Counted from the first letter of the stretch, positions 7,759 through 15,939 are shown. The stretch is DNA of 35,618 nt from Phycisphaera sp. (GCA_028285385.1 JANQPR010000078.1:1-35618), one strand, 5' to 3'. Translations and numbers: made by a program. Notes: generated by a model not told the origin, from the sequence alone.

Positions 7759-10700
7759 TCAGCGTCGGCGCTTCTTGTGGCCCCCGCCGCCGCCCGACTT
7801 GCGCTCGCGCGCCTCGGCGGCGCGGCGCTGCTTGCGGGTCATCGGCGGGCGGCCACGCTCGGGCGGCTGCTCCTCGGCCTGCCCTTCCTGCGGCGGGGCC
7901 TGCGTGGCGGTCGCGCCGGCCGGGCCGCCCGCCGCGGCCGCCTCCCGCGCGGCTTGGTTCGTCATGTGCGGCAGCGGCGCCGACGCGCCGCCCGGTTGCG
8001 GTGCCGGAGCATCACCCGGCGCGCCTTGCGCACCGCCGGCGGGCTGGTTGAGTTGGATGTTCGGCGTCAGCCGAGCGCGGAAGATCAGCTCGGTCACGCG
8101 CTGCCGGACGCCTTCCTGCATCGACAGGTACAGGTTCGCGCCCTCGCGCTTGTACTCGATCCGCGGGTCCTTCTCGGCGTAGCCGCGCAGCCCGATCGAG
8201 TCCTTGAGCTGGTCCATCGCGTAGAGGTGGTCCTTCCACGCCTGGTCGATGATCTGGATCAACACGAAGCGCTCGAGCCGGGTCAACTCCCCGCGGAACA
8301 GCTCCCGGCCGACCTTGAGTGTGAGCTGCTCGGCCCACCGGTCCTCTTCGCCGGCGTCTTTCGCTTCCTGCTTCGCCTGCTCAAGCCCGGCGTCGGCGAT
8401 CTGGCCGCCGAATCGCTCCTGGAACCAGTTCTTGAACCCGTCCTCGTCGTTCCGGTACTTGATGCCGACTTCCTCGGCCTGCTTCTTGAGCTTGCCGCCG
8501 GCCCCGACCCAGGCTTCCTGCTGCTCGCGCAGCTTCGTCATGATCTCCTGGCCGTTCCACTTGGCGATCTCCTCGGGCGACCACTCGACGCCGTAACGCG
8601 ACTTGGCGAACCCGTGCAGCTGCTGCACCGCCCAGCTCGGGTCCTGCTGTGCGCCCTGCATGAGCGCCTCCATCAGGAACTCGATCGGGTAGGTGATTTC
8701 GCGCTGGGCGTAGGCGTCCCGGGCGCGTTCGAGGATCATCGCCGCGGCTTCGTCGATCTCCTTGTGCTCGACGTCGGCGCGGTCGACGGTGAACCCGAAC
8801 TTCTGCTCGCACCACTCGGACAGGTCACGGAACGGGATCTCGTCGTCGAGGAACTTCGCCAGCCCGGCCAGGTCTTTGGTCTCGATGCGCTCGCACGCGG
8901 CCTCGGTGAGCATCGCCTCGACCTGGTCGGGGTTCATCTGCCGGACCTCGCCGTCGCGGAGCGTGACGTCGAACTTGCTCTTGGCCCATTCGGACAGGCC
9001 CTTGAGGTCCCAGTCCTCGGGGAGCATGTCGTTGGACATGTACTCGCCGAGCGTGACGTTGATCACGCTGCCCGCTTCGTCCTGCGCGCTCTTCTTCACG
9101 ATCGCCGTGAGTTCTTCGAGGTTGTCGAGGTGCAGCTTCGCGGGGTCGACGCTGATGTCGTGCGTCTGCAAACACCAGTCGGCGGCCTGCTGACGGACGT
9201 AGTCCTTGGCGAGGTACTTGCCGCAGGCGTCGTCGACGCTCTGCCCGATGTAGTCGAAGATCGTCTCCTGGACCTGCTTGCCCTCGAGGATGTTCTGCCG
9301 CAGGCCATAGAAGTCGGTGCGTTGGAACTCCATGACCTCGTCGTACTCGAGGAGGTTCTTGCGGATCTCGTAGTTGCGTTCCTCGACCTTCTTCTGAGCG
9401 CGTTCGACGGAGCGCGACACCATGCCGTGCTCGATCGCGTCGCCCTCCTTCATGCCGAGCTTGGACAGGATCATCTTCGTCCGGTCGCCGGCGAACATCT
9501 GCATGAGGTCGTCTTCGAGCGACAGGAAGAACCGGGAGCTGCCCTGGTCGCCCTGACGCCCGGAGCGCCCGCGGAGCTGGTTGTCGATCCGGCGGGACTC
9601 GTGCCGCTCGGTGCCGACGATGTGCAACCCGCCCATCTGCTCGATGTTCTGGAAAACGCTCAGCCGGTGCTTCCCGTAGTCGGGCACCTGGTCGAGCGCC
9701 GCGACGCAGTCTTCGAGCGACATCGACCCCGTCTTCTTCTCTTCCACGAAGGCGTCCTGCACGCACCAGTGCCGGAAGAGGTTGAGCTTAAGCTCGTCGT
9801 CGCCCTGGTTCTCGGCCTGTTTCACCGACACGCCGAGTTCGCGCATCGCCTGGTGCCGGTAGGACAAGCGAACGAGCTCGTCGTCATCCATCGACGCGTC
9901 GGCCTCCTTGGGCAACATGTTGCGTTGCTTCCAGTGCTGCACGAGCGCGTCACGGGACACGGGCCGGAGCTTGATGTCCGTGCCGCGGCCGGCCATGTTC
10001 GTGGCGATCATCACCGCGCCGAGCTGCCCGGCGTCCTCGACGATGTGGCCCTCGCGCTCGGCGTGCTCGGCCTTGGCGTTCAGCACCTCGTGCTTGATGC
10101 CGTGCCGCTTACGCAACAACTCCGAGAGCATCTCGGACTTGTCGACGCTGGTCGTGCCGACCAGCACCGGTCGGCCGATGTCGTGGACGCGCTTGACCTC
10201 GTCGACGATCGAGTTCCACTTGTCCTTCTGCGACAGGAAGATCAGGTCGTCGCGGTCGATGCGGGCGATCGGGCGGTTGGTCGGGATGGAGACGACGTCG
10301 AGCTTGTAGATCTCGGCGAACTCGGTCGACTCGGTGATCGCCGTGCCGGTCATGCCCGCGAGGCGCTCGTAGAGCTTGAAGAAGTTCTGGATCGTGACCG
10401 TCGCGAGGGTCTGCGTCTCCTGCTTGATCGGGCACTTCTCCTTGGCCTCGACCGCCTGATGCAGGCCGTCGGACCACTGCCGACCGACCATGAGCCGGCC
10501 CGTGAACTCGTCGACGATGACGACCTCGTCCTTGCTCGTCTCCTTGTTGCGCTGCACGACGTAGTGCTGGTCGCGGTTGTAGACCGTGTGGGCACGGACC
10601 GCGTTGGTCAGCAGGTGCGGGAAGTCGATGTTGTTCCCGACGTAGAAGCTGCCGATGTCGGCGACCTTCTGCGCCTCGGCGATGCCGTCGTGCGTGACGT

Positions 10701-11907
10701 GCGCCGCCTTCTTCTCCGGCTCGGTCTCGTAGTACTGCGTGTATTGGTCACGGTCGGCCTCGAGCGCGGGCAGCTCGCCGAGCAGCTTCTGCATCTCGTC
10801 CTTCAGCGACCTGGCCTTCGCCTTGTCGCGGCTGTTGCGGATGTCGCCCTCGAGGCCCTTGATCTTCAGCTCGGCGGCCTGGACCTTCTTGTCGGCGGCG
10901 TTCCACTGCGTCTGCTTCTCGACGAGGTGCCGGGCGATCTGGTCGGCGAGCTCGTAGCGGGGCGCGTCCTGGTTGGCCGGGCCCGAGATGATCAGCGGCG
11001 TGCGGGCCTCGTCAATAAGGATGGAGTCGATCTCGTCGACGATGCAGAAGTCGCGGCGCTTCTGCACCTGCTCCTGCGGCGAGAGCTTCATGTTGTCGCG
11101 GAGGTAGTCGAAGCCGAACTCGGAGTTCGTGCCGTAGACCACGTTGCAGAGGTACGCCTGGGCCTTGGCCTGCGGGTGTTGCTGGTGGAAGGGGTGGATC
11201 GCGCCGACGTTGAGCCCCAGCGCGAAGTAGAACGGGAAGACCCAGTCGCGGTCGCGCTGCACGAGGTAGTCGTTGACGGTGACGACGTGGCACTGCATGC
11301 CCTCGATGGCGGCGGCGTAGCAGGCGAGCGGCGCGACGATCGTCTTGCCCTCGCCGGTGCGCATCTCGGCGATGCGCCCCTCGCTGAGCACCATCCCGCC
11401 GACGAGTTGGACGTCGAACGGCCGGGCCCGGAACGGCGGGCGGGACACGTCGTAGACCTCCCGCACCGCTTCGTAGAACGTGTTGGGGACCTCGACCTGC
11501 AGCCACCCCGGCGCGGGCGCCCCGCCGAGCACGGGCATCGGCTCGATGGCGTCGGCCTTCTCGCACAGGTCGCGCCAGAGGCCCTGTATCTCGGGCGAGA
11601 GCTGGTCGTCGGCGAACTGCTCGCGGAACTCGGGGTTCAGCGCGTTGCGGATGCCGACGGCGCGGTCCATCGCCTCGCGGGCGACGGCCATGACCTCGGG
11701 CAGCATGTCGACGACCTCTTCCTTCCCGTCGACGTGGCGGTTGTTGAACTCCTGCGTCTTGGCGCGGAGCTCGGCGTCGGTGAGTTGGCGGGTCTGCGCT
11801 TCGAACGCGTTGACCTGCTCGGCGCGCTTGCGGTAGGCCTTGATCAGCCGGTCGTTGCGCGAGCCGAAGACCTTGGTGAACTGCTTGGAGACGGACTGGA
11901 AGACCAT
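7759..11907 (-). CDS. secA: Protein translocase ATPase SecA, long form with C-terminal repeat insertion
   Basis: A 1382-residue preprotein translocase motor that drives secretory proteins through SecYEG; the E. coli protein has about 900 residues. Walker A MRTGEGKT is at 182-189, DEIDSILIDEARTP at 291-304, the preprotein-binding region follows 310, motif GRGTD is at 640-644, and RRIDNQLRGRSGRQGD at 772-787. Extra sequence lies at about 325-400 (charged, coiled-coil-like), about 650-745, and especially 900-1190, where five diverged 60-residue repeats occur. The C-terminus is a Gly/Ala/Pro/Gln linker and a basic tail (HKKRRR) without the usual Cys/His zinc motif. ATG 11907 gives the standard SecA N-terminus; an in-frame GTG at 12015 would add 36 residues. 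Translation may be controlled by the leader structure. Confidence 0.97.
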   Translation of the reverse strand: MVFQSVSKQFTKVFGSRNDRLIKAYRKRAEQVNAFEAQTRQLTDAELRAKTQEFNNRHVDGKEEVVDMLPEVMAVAREAMDRAVGIRNALNPEFREQFADDQLSPEIQGLWRDLCEKADAIEPMPVLGGAPAPGWLQVEVPNTFYEAVREVYDVSRPPFRARPFDVQLVGGMVLSEGRIAEMRTGEGKTIVAPLACYAAAIEGMQCHVVTVNDYLVQRDRDWVFPFYFALGLNVGAIHPFHQQHPQAKAQAYLCNVVYGTNSEFGFDYLRDNMKLSPQEQVQKRRDFCIVDEIDSILIDEARTPLIISGPANQDAPRYELADQIARHLVEKQTQWNAADKKVQAAELKIKGLEGDIRNSRDKAKARSLKDEMQKLLGELPALEADRDQYTQYYETEPEKKAAHVTHDGIAEAQKVADIGSFYVGNNIDFPHLLTNAVRAHTVYNRDQHYVVQRNKETSKDEVVIVDEFTGRLMVGRQWSDGLHQAVEAKEKCPIKQETQTLATVTIQNFFKLYERLAGMTGTAITESTEFAEIYKLDVVSIPTNRPIARIDRDDLIFLSQKDKWNSIVDEVKRVHDIGRPVLVGTTSVDKSEMLSELLRKRHGIKHEVLNAKAEHAEREGHIVEDAGQLGAVMIATNMAGRGTDIKLRPVSRDALVQHWKQRNMLPKEADASMDDDELVRLSYRHQAMRELGVSVKQAENQGDDELKLNLFRHWCVQDAFVEEKKTGSMSLEDCVAALDQVPDYGKHRLSVFQNIEQMGGLHIVGTERHESRRIDNQLRGRSGRQGDQGSSRFFLSLEDDLMQMFAGDRTKMILSKLGMKEGDAIEHGMVSRSVERAQKKVEERNYEIRKNLLEYDEVMEFQRTDFYGLRQNILEGKQVQETIFDYIGQSVDDACGKYLAKDYVRQQAADWCLQTHDISVDPAKLHLDNLEELTAIVKKSAQDEAGSVINVTLGEYMSNDMLPEDWDLKGLSEWAKSKFDVTLRDGEVRQMNPDQVEAMLTEAACERIETKDLAGLAKFLDDEIPFRDLSEWCEQKFGFTVDRADVEHKEIDEAAAMILERARDAYAQREITYPIEFLMEALMQGAQQDPSWAVQQLHGFAKSRYGVEWSPEEIAKWNGQEIMTKLREQQEAWVGAGGKLKKQAEEVGIKYRNDEDGFKNWFQERFGGQIADAGLEQAKQEAKDAGEEDRWAEQLTLKVGRELFRGELTRLERFVLIQIIDQAWKDHLYAMDQLKDSIGLRGYAEKDPRIEYKREGANLYLSMQEGVRQRVTELIFRARLTPNIQLNQPAGGAQGAPGDAPAPQPGGASAPLPHMTNQAAREAAAAGGPAGATATQAPPQEGQAEEQPPERGRPPMTRKQRRAAEARERKSGGGGGHKKRRR
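8338..9195 (-). repeat. Five diverged ~60-residue protein repeats inside SecA
   Basis: SecA residues about 905-1190 contain repeated units centred on an aromatic residue: DWCLQTHDISV (Trp911), LSEWAKSKFDVTL (Trp974), LSEWCEQKFGFTV (Trp1032), LHGFAKSRYGVEW (Phe1100) and FKNWFQERFGGQI (Trp1161). Spacing between centres is 58-68 residues. Units 2 and 3 align without gaps over about 40 residues, including the downstream helix (EAMLTEAA against AAMILERA). The insertion lies between the helical wing and helical scaffold segments. Confidence 0.7.
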
Positions 11908-12015
11908 GGTGAGCTTTCGGGTGGTCGGATGAAAAGCGGGGTGGCGGCCGCGGCATCGGGACTCGGTCGCAAGCAGCGCGACGAGTGCCGGGGACGTCGG
12001 CGAGAAGAAGCTCAC
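11908..12015 (-). promoter_or_regulatory. Putative secA leader RNA structure covering the ribosome entry site
   Basis: Plus-strand GTGAGCTT at 11909-11916 and AAGCTCAC at 12008-12015 form an 8-bp perfect inverted repeat. In the secA mRNA the proximal arm, AAGCUCAC, ends 1 nt before the start codon and so includes the ribosome-binding region. Nested inside is a second hairpin, 11961-11986: ACTCG-g-TCGC pairs with GCGA-CGAGT around a 7-nt loop, with one bulge. A partial direct copy of the distal arm region (12003-12020) recurs over the stop codon of the upstream gene (12090-12105). Confidence 0.5.
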
Positions 12016-12096
12016 GCCGTGGCGCGGGCTTGCGTCGTGGGTTGTGGATGAAGGACGTGGCCGACGGACGCCGGGTCAGAACGACCCGCAGAAGAA

Positions 12097-12465
12097 TCAC
12101 GCCGTCGGCGGGGGCAGGTTGCGCAGCGCTTCCCGCAGCGGGGGCGTGTTCGGCAACACGGCCGAGTCACGCGGCGCGGCGTGACGCTCGGCGGTGGCGA
12201 TGACCGGCTTGGCGACGCTCGGCCGGTTGGCAACGACGCCGGCCTTCTGCGCCGTGACGCCGGCCAGGCAGCGGGCGGCGTCGTTGAGCGTCTCGATCAG
12301 CGACGCCAGCGCGTCCCGGGTCGCGGCCTGCCGCGTCGGTTCGATCGGAGTGCTGTGAGAGCCCCCCGCGGCCGGCACGCTCAGCAGCAACGCCACCGAC
12401 AACGCCGCAATGGTCGCCACGGGGGCGACGGACGGGACGGCGATCTGGCGTTTGGCCCGGGTCAT
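12097..12465 (-). CDS. Small exported protein upstream of secA, candidate SecM-like arrest peptide
   Basis: A 122-residue protein not recognised as any named family. Residues 1-38 form a Sec-type signal: a basic start MTRAKRQ, a hydrophobic run through ATIAALSVALLLSVPAAG, and a small-residue cleavage region. The mature part is Ala/Arg/Thr-rich and probably extended or weakly helical. It ends in LREALRNLPPPTA, so three consecutive prolines are followed by only two residues and the stop. The gene is the first of an apparent two-gene unit with secA, 189 nt away. The promoter-like TAAGAT is 9 nt before its ATG. Position, length, signal peptide and stall-prone C-terminus parallel SecM, but the SecM FxxxxWIxxxxGIRAGP motif is absent. 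Function is inferred. Confidence 0.6.
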   Translation of the reverse strand: MTRAKRQIAVPSVAPVATIAALSVALLLSVPAAGGSHSTPIEPTRQAATRDALASLIETLNDAARCLAGVTAQKAGVVANRPSVAKPVIATAERHAAPRDSAVLPNTPPLREALRNLPPPTA

Positions 12466-12474
12466 CGTTCCGAC

Positions 12475-12480
12475 ATCTTA
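12475..12480 (-). promoter_or_regulatory. -10-like TAAGAT before the secA leader gene
   Basis: On the minus strand TAAGAT is followed by 9 nt and then ATG 12465. No Shine-Dalgarno sequence intervenes. This is the likely promoter of the leader gene and secA. No convincing -35 was found. Confidence 0.4.
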
Positions 12481-12534
12481 TCGGGTGCGTCGCCACGCCG
12501 GGGCGAGCCGTGGAGTTCTCGGGCGTGGGGCGGG

Positions 12535-13006
12535 TTAGATGGCTTTGATCAACATCAAGCAAGGGCTATCCGGCCCCCACAGGAGTGGGAACTCTTTGGA
12601 GCGGCTCAAACCCGCAACGTCGGTAAAACTCCCGCGTCAGGGCGTAGTTTGGGTCTTGGCTCCGTTCACTCAGTGTCTTCACCTGAAGGTACCTCACACC
12701 ACATCCTCGGAGCCAGGCCTCGGCAGCTTGCATCAGAGCCGTACCGACGCCATTGCCGTGCCGCCTCGGATCAACCGCGATGCAATCCACCTCGGCGGCG
12801 CGCTCGAACTCCCGATGCACCGTCAGGAATCCGACGAGTGCTTGGCTCTGAGAAGCCGTAAAGGTCGGGTCAACCGCCGTCTGAGCGGCGTAACGCCGCA
12901 GCGGTTCGTCTTGGCCGAACCACTCGGGCAACCGTCGGAGCATCGCCTCCGCTTGCTTCGTGTCGACACCACCGGATTCGAGACCAATGCAGATCGAATC
13001 GTCCAA
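12535..13006 (-). CDS. GNAT N-acetyltransferase with frameshifted C-terminus
   Basis: A GCN5-related acetyltransferase of unknown substrate. The frame from TTG 13006 reads [11 protein letters not shown]..., with [19 protein letters not shown] and the acetyl-CoA loop [10 protein letters not shown], then [19 protein letters not shown] and [10 protein letters not shown]. This frame stops at 12566 after RVPTPVGAG. One base shift just before the stop restores a tail typical of the family, [15 protein letters not shown], which ends at 12535. The coordinates cover both parts. A single extra C near 12580 explains it. It could be a real inactivating mutation, a sequencing error or, less likely, a harmless short variant, since the acetyl-CoA fold is mostly complete. 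The start codon is uncertain; ATG 12943 is an alternative. Confidence 0.75.
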
Positions 13007-13013
13007 GTCTTCC

Positions 13014-13021
13014 GTTATAGT
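13014..13021. promoter_or_regulatory. Shared bidirectional -10 island between sucC and the GNAT gene
   Basis: GTTATAGT reads as TATAGT on the plus strand, 9 nt before sucC ATG 13031, and as TATAAC on the minus strand, 7 nt before TTG 13006. The two divergent genes start only 24 nt apart. Neither start has a clear Shine-Dalgarno sequence, so both messages may be leaderless or nearly so. Confidence 0.45.
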
Positions 13022-13030
13022 CCGTCCACC

Positions 13031-14215
13031 ATGAAAATCCACGAATACCAGGCCCGTGAACTGCTCCAGAACGCCGGCGTCCCCGTGCCCGGCGGGGTCG
13101 TCGTCGACACCCCCGACGAGGCGGCCAAGGCCTTCGACACCCTCGCCAAGGACGGGGCGACCCTCGCGGTGGTCAAGGCGCAGGTCCACGCCGGCGGGCG
13201 GGGCAAGGGCGGCGGGGTCAAGCTGGTCAAGTCCGCCGACGAGGCGAAGCAGGCCGCCGAGACGATCCTGTCCAAGCCGCTGGTCACGCCGCAGACCCCC
13301 CCGGAAGGGGTGCCCGTGAACAAGCTCCTGATCGCGGCCGGCGTCGACATCGAGCACGAGTACTACCTGGGCATCGTCGTCGACCGCAAGCTCGGTAAGC
13401 CCGTGATCATCGCCTCGGCCGAGGGCGGCATGGCCATCGAAGAAGTCGCCGAAGAAAACCCCGACGCGATCCTCAAGGAACCGATCGACCCCGTCGGCGG
13501 GTTGCGCCCCTACCAGGCGACCAAGCTCGCGTTCGCGCTGGGCTTCAACAAGGACCAGGCCCGCCAGTTCGGCAAGACGCTCGCCGCGTTGGTCAAGCTC
13601 TTCCTGAGCACCGACGCGTCGCTCGCCGAGATCAACCCGCTCATCAAGACTCCGGCCGGCGACATCCTCGCCATCGACGCCAAGATCGACTTCGACGACA
13701 ACGCGATGTTCCGCCAGAAGGGCATCGCCGCGCTCGAGGACCCGACCGAAACCCCGGAATCGGAGCAACGGGCACAGGAGCACCACCTTTCCTACATCCA
13801 ACTCGACGGCAACATCGGCTGCCTGGTCAACGGCGCGGGCTTGGCGATGGCGACCATGGACATCATCAAGCTCCACGGCGGCGAGCCCGCGAACTTCCTC
13901 GACGTCGGCGGCAGCGCCTCGCAAGAAGCGGTCACCGAGGCGTTCCGCATCATCCTCTCGGACGACGCGGTGCAGGGCATCCTCGTCAACATCTTCGGCG
14001 GCATCGCCAAGTGCGACACTATCGCCAACGCGATCGTTGCCGCGGCCAAAGACGTCGGCTTCAAGGTCCCGCTGGTCGTCCGCCTCGAGGGCACCAACGT
14101 CGAGCCGGCCCGCGAGATCCTCGACGCCGCCAAGGCCGACATCCCCACCATGACCGTCGGCAACGACCTCACCGACGCCGCGAGCAAGATCACCGCGGCG
14201 GTTAAGGCGGCGTGA
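13031..14215 (+). CDS. sucC: Succinyl-CoA synthetase (ADP-forming) beta subunit
   Basis: A 394-residue subunit that, with SucD, makes ATP from succinyl-CoA in the TCA cycle. The N-terminus [20 protein letters not shown] and the ATP-grasp segment [18 protein letters not shown] are diagnostic. LAEINPL supplies Mg/ATP ligands, and the C-terminal CoA-ligase domain has [20 protein letters not shown] and [10 protein letters not shown]. Length is standard. sucD does not follow; the next gene overlaps the stop by 4 nt and encodes a phosphoesterase. The alpha subunit must be elsewhere in the genome. The ATG is preceded by TATAGT at 9 nt rather than by a ribosome-binding site. Confidence 0.96.
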   Translation: MKIHEYQARELLQNAGVPVPGGVVVDTPDEAAKAFDTLAKDGATLAVVKAQVHAGGRGKGGGVKLVKSADEAKQAAETILSKPLVTPQTPPEGVPVNKLLIAAGVDIEHEYYLGIVVDRKLGKPVIIASAEGGMAIEEVAEENPDAILKEPIDPVGGLRPYQATKLAFALGFNKDQARQFGKTLAALVKLFLSTDASLAEINPLIKTPAGDILAIDAKIDFDDNAMFRQKGIAALEDPTETPESEQRAQEHHLSYIQLDGNIGCLVNGAGLAMATMDIIKLHGGEPANFLDVGGSASQEAVTEAFRIILSDDAVQGILVNIFGGIAKCDTIANAIVAAAKDVGFKVPLVVRLEGTNVEPAREILDAAKADIPTMTVGNDLTDAASKITAAVKAA

Positions 14216-15075
14216 GCGCAACGCTGCGCCTGGGCCTGATCGCCGACCCGCAGTACGCGCAGGCGCCGCCCGACACGAAACGCTACGGCGTGATCCACCC
14301 GGCCGAAGGGCTGACGCGGCTGCGGGAAGCGATCGACACCTTCAACGCGCTCGGGGTCGACGCGGTGGTCAACCTCGGCGACCTGGTGCAGTCGCCCGAC
14401 CGCGACACCCGCGATGCGCAGACGGCGGCGGAAACGTTCGGGCCGGTGGTCGAGGCGCTGCGGTGGTGCCGCGCTCCGATCCTGCACGCCGTGGGCAACC
14501 ACGACCTCGACTTCGGGCGCAAGGCCTTCGAGCGGCACACCGGGGTTACGTCGTACCGCGCCCGACACGACCTGCAAGGCTGGCGCTTCTTGATCTTGGA
14601 TGGCAACGAGGTCAGCACCCGACACGACAACCCGGACGACCCGCGCTGCGTCGAGGCCCGGGCGTACCAGGAGGCGGCGCCCGAACAGAACGCGACCTGG
14701 AACGGGGCGCTCGGTACGGACCAGAGGCGGTGGCTGGCCGAAGAACTCTCATCCGCGGAGCGCGAAGGCGTGCCGGTGGTGGTGATCAACCACTGGCCGT
14801 GCCACCCCGACGCGGCGCGAGAGCGGCACCGGCTGTACGACGCCGCCGAGACCGCCTCGCTGCTCCGAGGGTTCAACTGCGTGAAAGCCTGTTTCGCGGG
14901 ACACGACCACCCCGGCGCTTCCGTGGACGACGCGGGCCTGCACCACCTCACCCTGCGGGCGGCGTGCTTCGCCGGCCCCGGGCAGAACGGCTACGCGATG
15001 GCCACACTGACCCGAGACCGGCTGTTGATCCGCGGCTTCGGGCTTGTCCCCGACGCGGGTTATCAGCTGCGCTAA
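14212..15075 (+). CDS. Metallophosphoesterase, ADP-ribose/CDP-alcohol diphosphatase-like
   Basis: A 287-residue calcineurin-fold hydrolase. The first metal motif is IADPQYA (Asp then Gln instead of Asp-x-His), the variant typical of Mn-dependent ADP-ribose/CDP-alcohol diphosphatases. [19 protein letters not shown] and AGHDHPG complete the dinuclear metal site. The segment [16 protein letters not shown] also matches that family. It probably cleaves nucleotide diphosphate linkages such as ADP-ribose or CDP-choline in the cytoplasm. The GTG start overlaps the sucC stop in GTGA, so translation is likely coupled. The pairing with sucC has no obvious metabolic logic. Substrate is inferred from the fold only. 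Confidence 0.8.
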   Translation: MSATLRLGLIADPQYAQAPPDTKRYGVIHPAEGLTRLREAIDTFNALGVDAVVNLGDLVQSPDRDTRDAQTAAETFGPVVEALRWCRAPILHAVGNHDLDFGRKAFERHTGVTSYRARHDLQGWRFLILDGNEVSTRHDNPDDPRCVEARAYQEAAPEQNATWNGALGTDQRRWLAEELSSAEREGVPVVVINHWPCHPDAARERHRLYDAAETASLLRGFNCVKACFAGHDHPGASVDDAGLHHLTLRAACFAGPGQNGYAMATLTRDRLLIRGFGLVPDAGYQLR

Positions 15076-15186
15076 CGCGGCGAACGGGGTAAGTTGCTGG
15101 GCAGCAAAGTCGGGGAATAAGACGGCCGACGGCGCTATTGTTTACCGCGTCGCACGGGCGGAACCGCTACTCGAAGGAGCTCCACG

Positions 15187-15939
15187 ATGGACATTCAAGG
15201 CAAAGTCGCTCTGGTCACCGGCGCCAACCGCGGCATCGGCTTGAGCATCGCCCAGGGCCTGCTCGACGCCGGGGTCGGCAAGCTGTACGCCGCGGTCCGC
15301 AATCCGGCGTCGGCCAAGGCCCTGGTCGAGCAATACGGCAACAAGGTCGTCGCGCTCGAGCTCGACCTTTCCAAGCCCGACACCATCAAGGCCGCGGCGC
15401 AGGAGGCGTCGGATGTGGACATCGTCGTCAACAACGGCGGTGTGCTCCGGCAGGCCGGGCCGTTCAGCGCCGATGGGTTCGATAACCTGGATTTCGAGAT
15501 CGACGTGAATGTCAAGGGGCTGATGCGGATGGCCCACGCGTTCGTGCCGGTGTTGAAGGCCAACGCGGCTTCCGGGGACGGCGGCGCGTTCGTGCAGCTC
15601 AACTCGGTCGCGTCGCTGCGGAACTTCGCCGACTTCGCGACCTACGCGATGTCGAAAGCCGCGGCGTACTCCTACACACAGGCGTTGCGCGACACGGTCA
15701 CGGAGGCCGGCATCCTCGTCGTCAGCGTCCACCCCGGTCCGATCGAGACGGACATGGCCAGCCAGGCCGGGTTCGAGGGCGAGATGACCGACCCGCCGAG
15801 CGTTGTCGCCGACGCGACCGTCGAGGCGATCAAGAACAACACGTTCCACGTGTTCCCGGACAAGATGGCCCGCGACTTCTGGGCCGCGTACCGCGGCTTC
15901 GCCGAGGCCGTGGTCGAACCGGCGATGGCCGAGGGCTGA
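15187..15939 (+). CDS. Short-chain dehydrogenase/reductase (SDR)
   Basis: A 250-residue classical-type SDR. The cofactor motif TGANRGIG is at 11-18, the NNAG-equivalent is NNGG at 82-85, the catalytic Ser is in LNSVAS around 140-143, and YAMSK gives Tyr153 and Lys157. Arg38 after strand 2 favours NADP(H). The substrate is unknown. GAAGGAG lies 7 nt before ATG 15187, a strong ribosome-binding site. The gap to the previous gene is about 110 nt and contains TATTGT, so it probably has its own promoter. A strong terminator follows. Confidence 0.88.
   Translation: MDIQGKVALVTGANRGIGLSIAQGLLDAGVGKLYAAVRNPASAKALVEQYGNKVVALELDLSKPDTIKAAAQEASDVDIVVNNGGVLRQAGPFSADGFDNLDFEIDVNVKGLMRMAHAFVPVLKANAASGDGGAFVQLNSVASLRNFADFATYAMSKAAAYSYTQALRDTVTEAGILVVSVHPGPIETDMASQAGFEGEMTDPPSVVADATVEAIKNNTFHVFPDKMARDFWAAYRGFAEAVVEPAMAEG

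Noticed and set aside
11908..12015. 36-residue N-terminal extension of SecA from GTG 12015
   Set aside because: The extra sequence is not SecA-like, and the standard N-terminus begins at ATG 11907. The GTG lies inside the proposed stem arm. It cannot be fully excluded.
7777..12051. 1424-codon open frame opposite secA
   Set aside because: It is the antisense of secA, with a Leu/Val/Arg/Asp composition that mirrors codon bias and no recognisable domain.
12566..12600. Programmed frameshift in the GNAT gene
   Set aside because: No slippery heptamer or downstream pseudoknot is evident, and the family does not use frameshifting; a mutation or read error is simpler.
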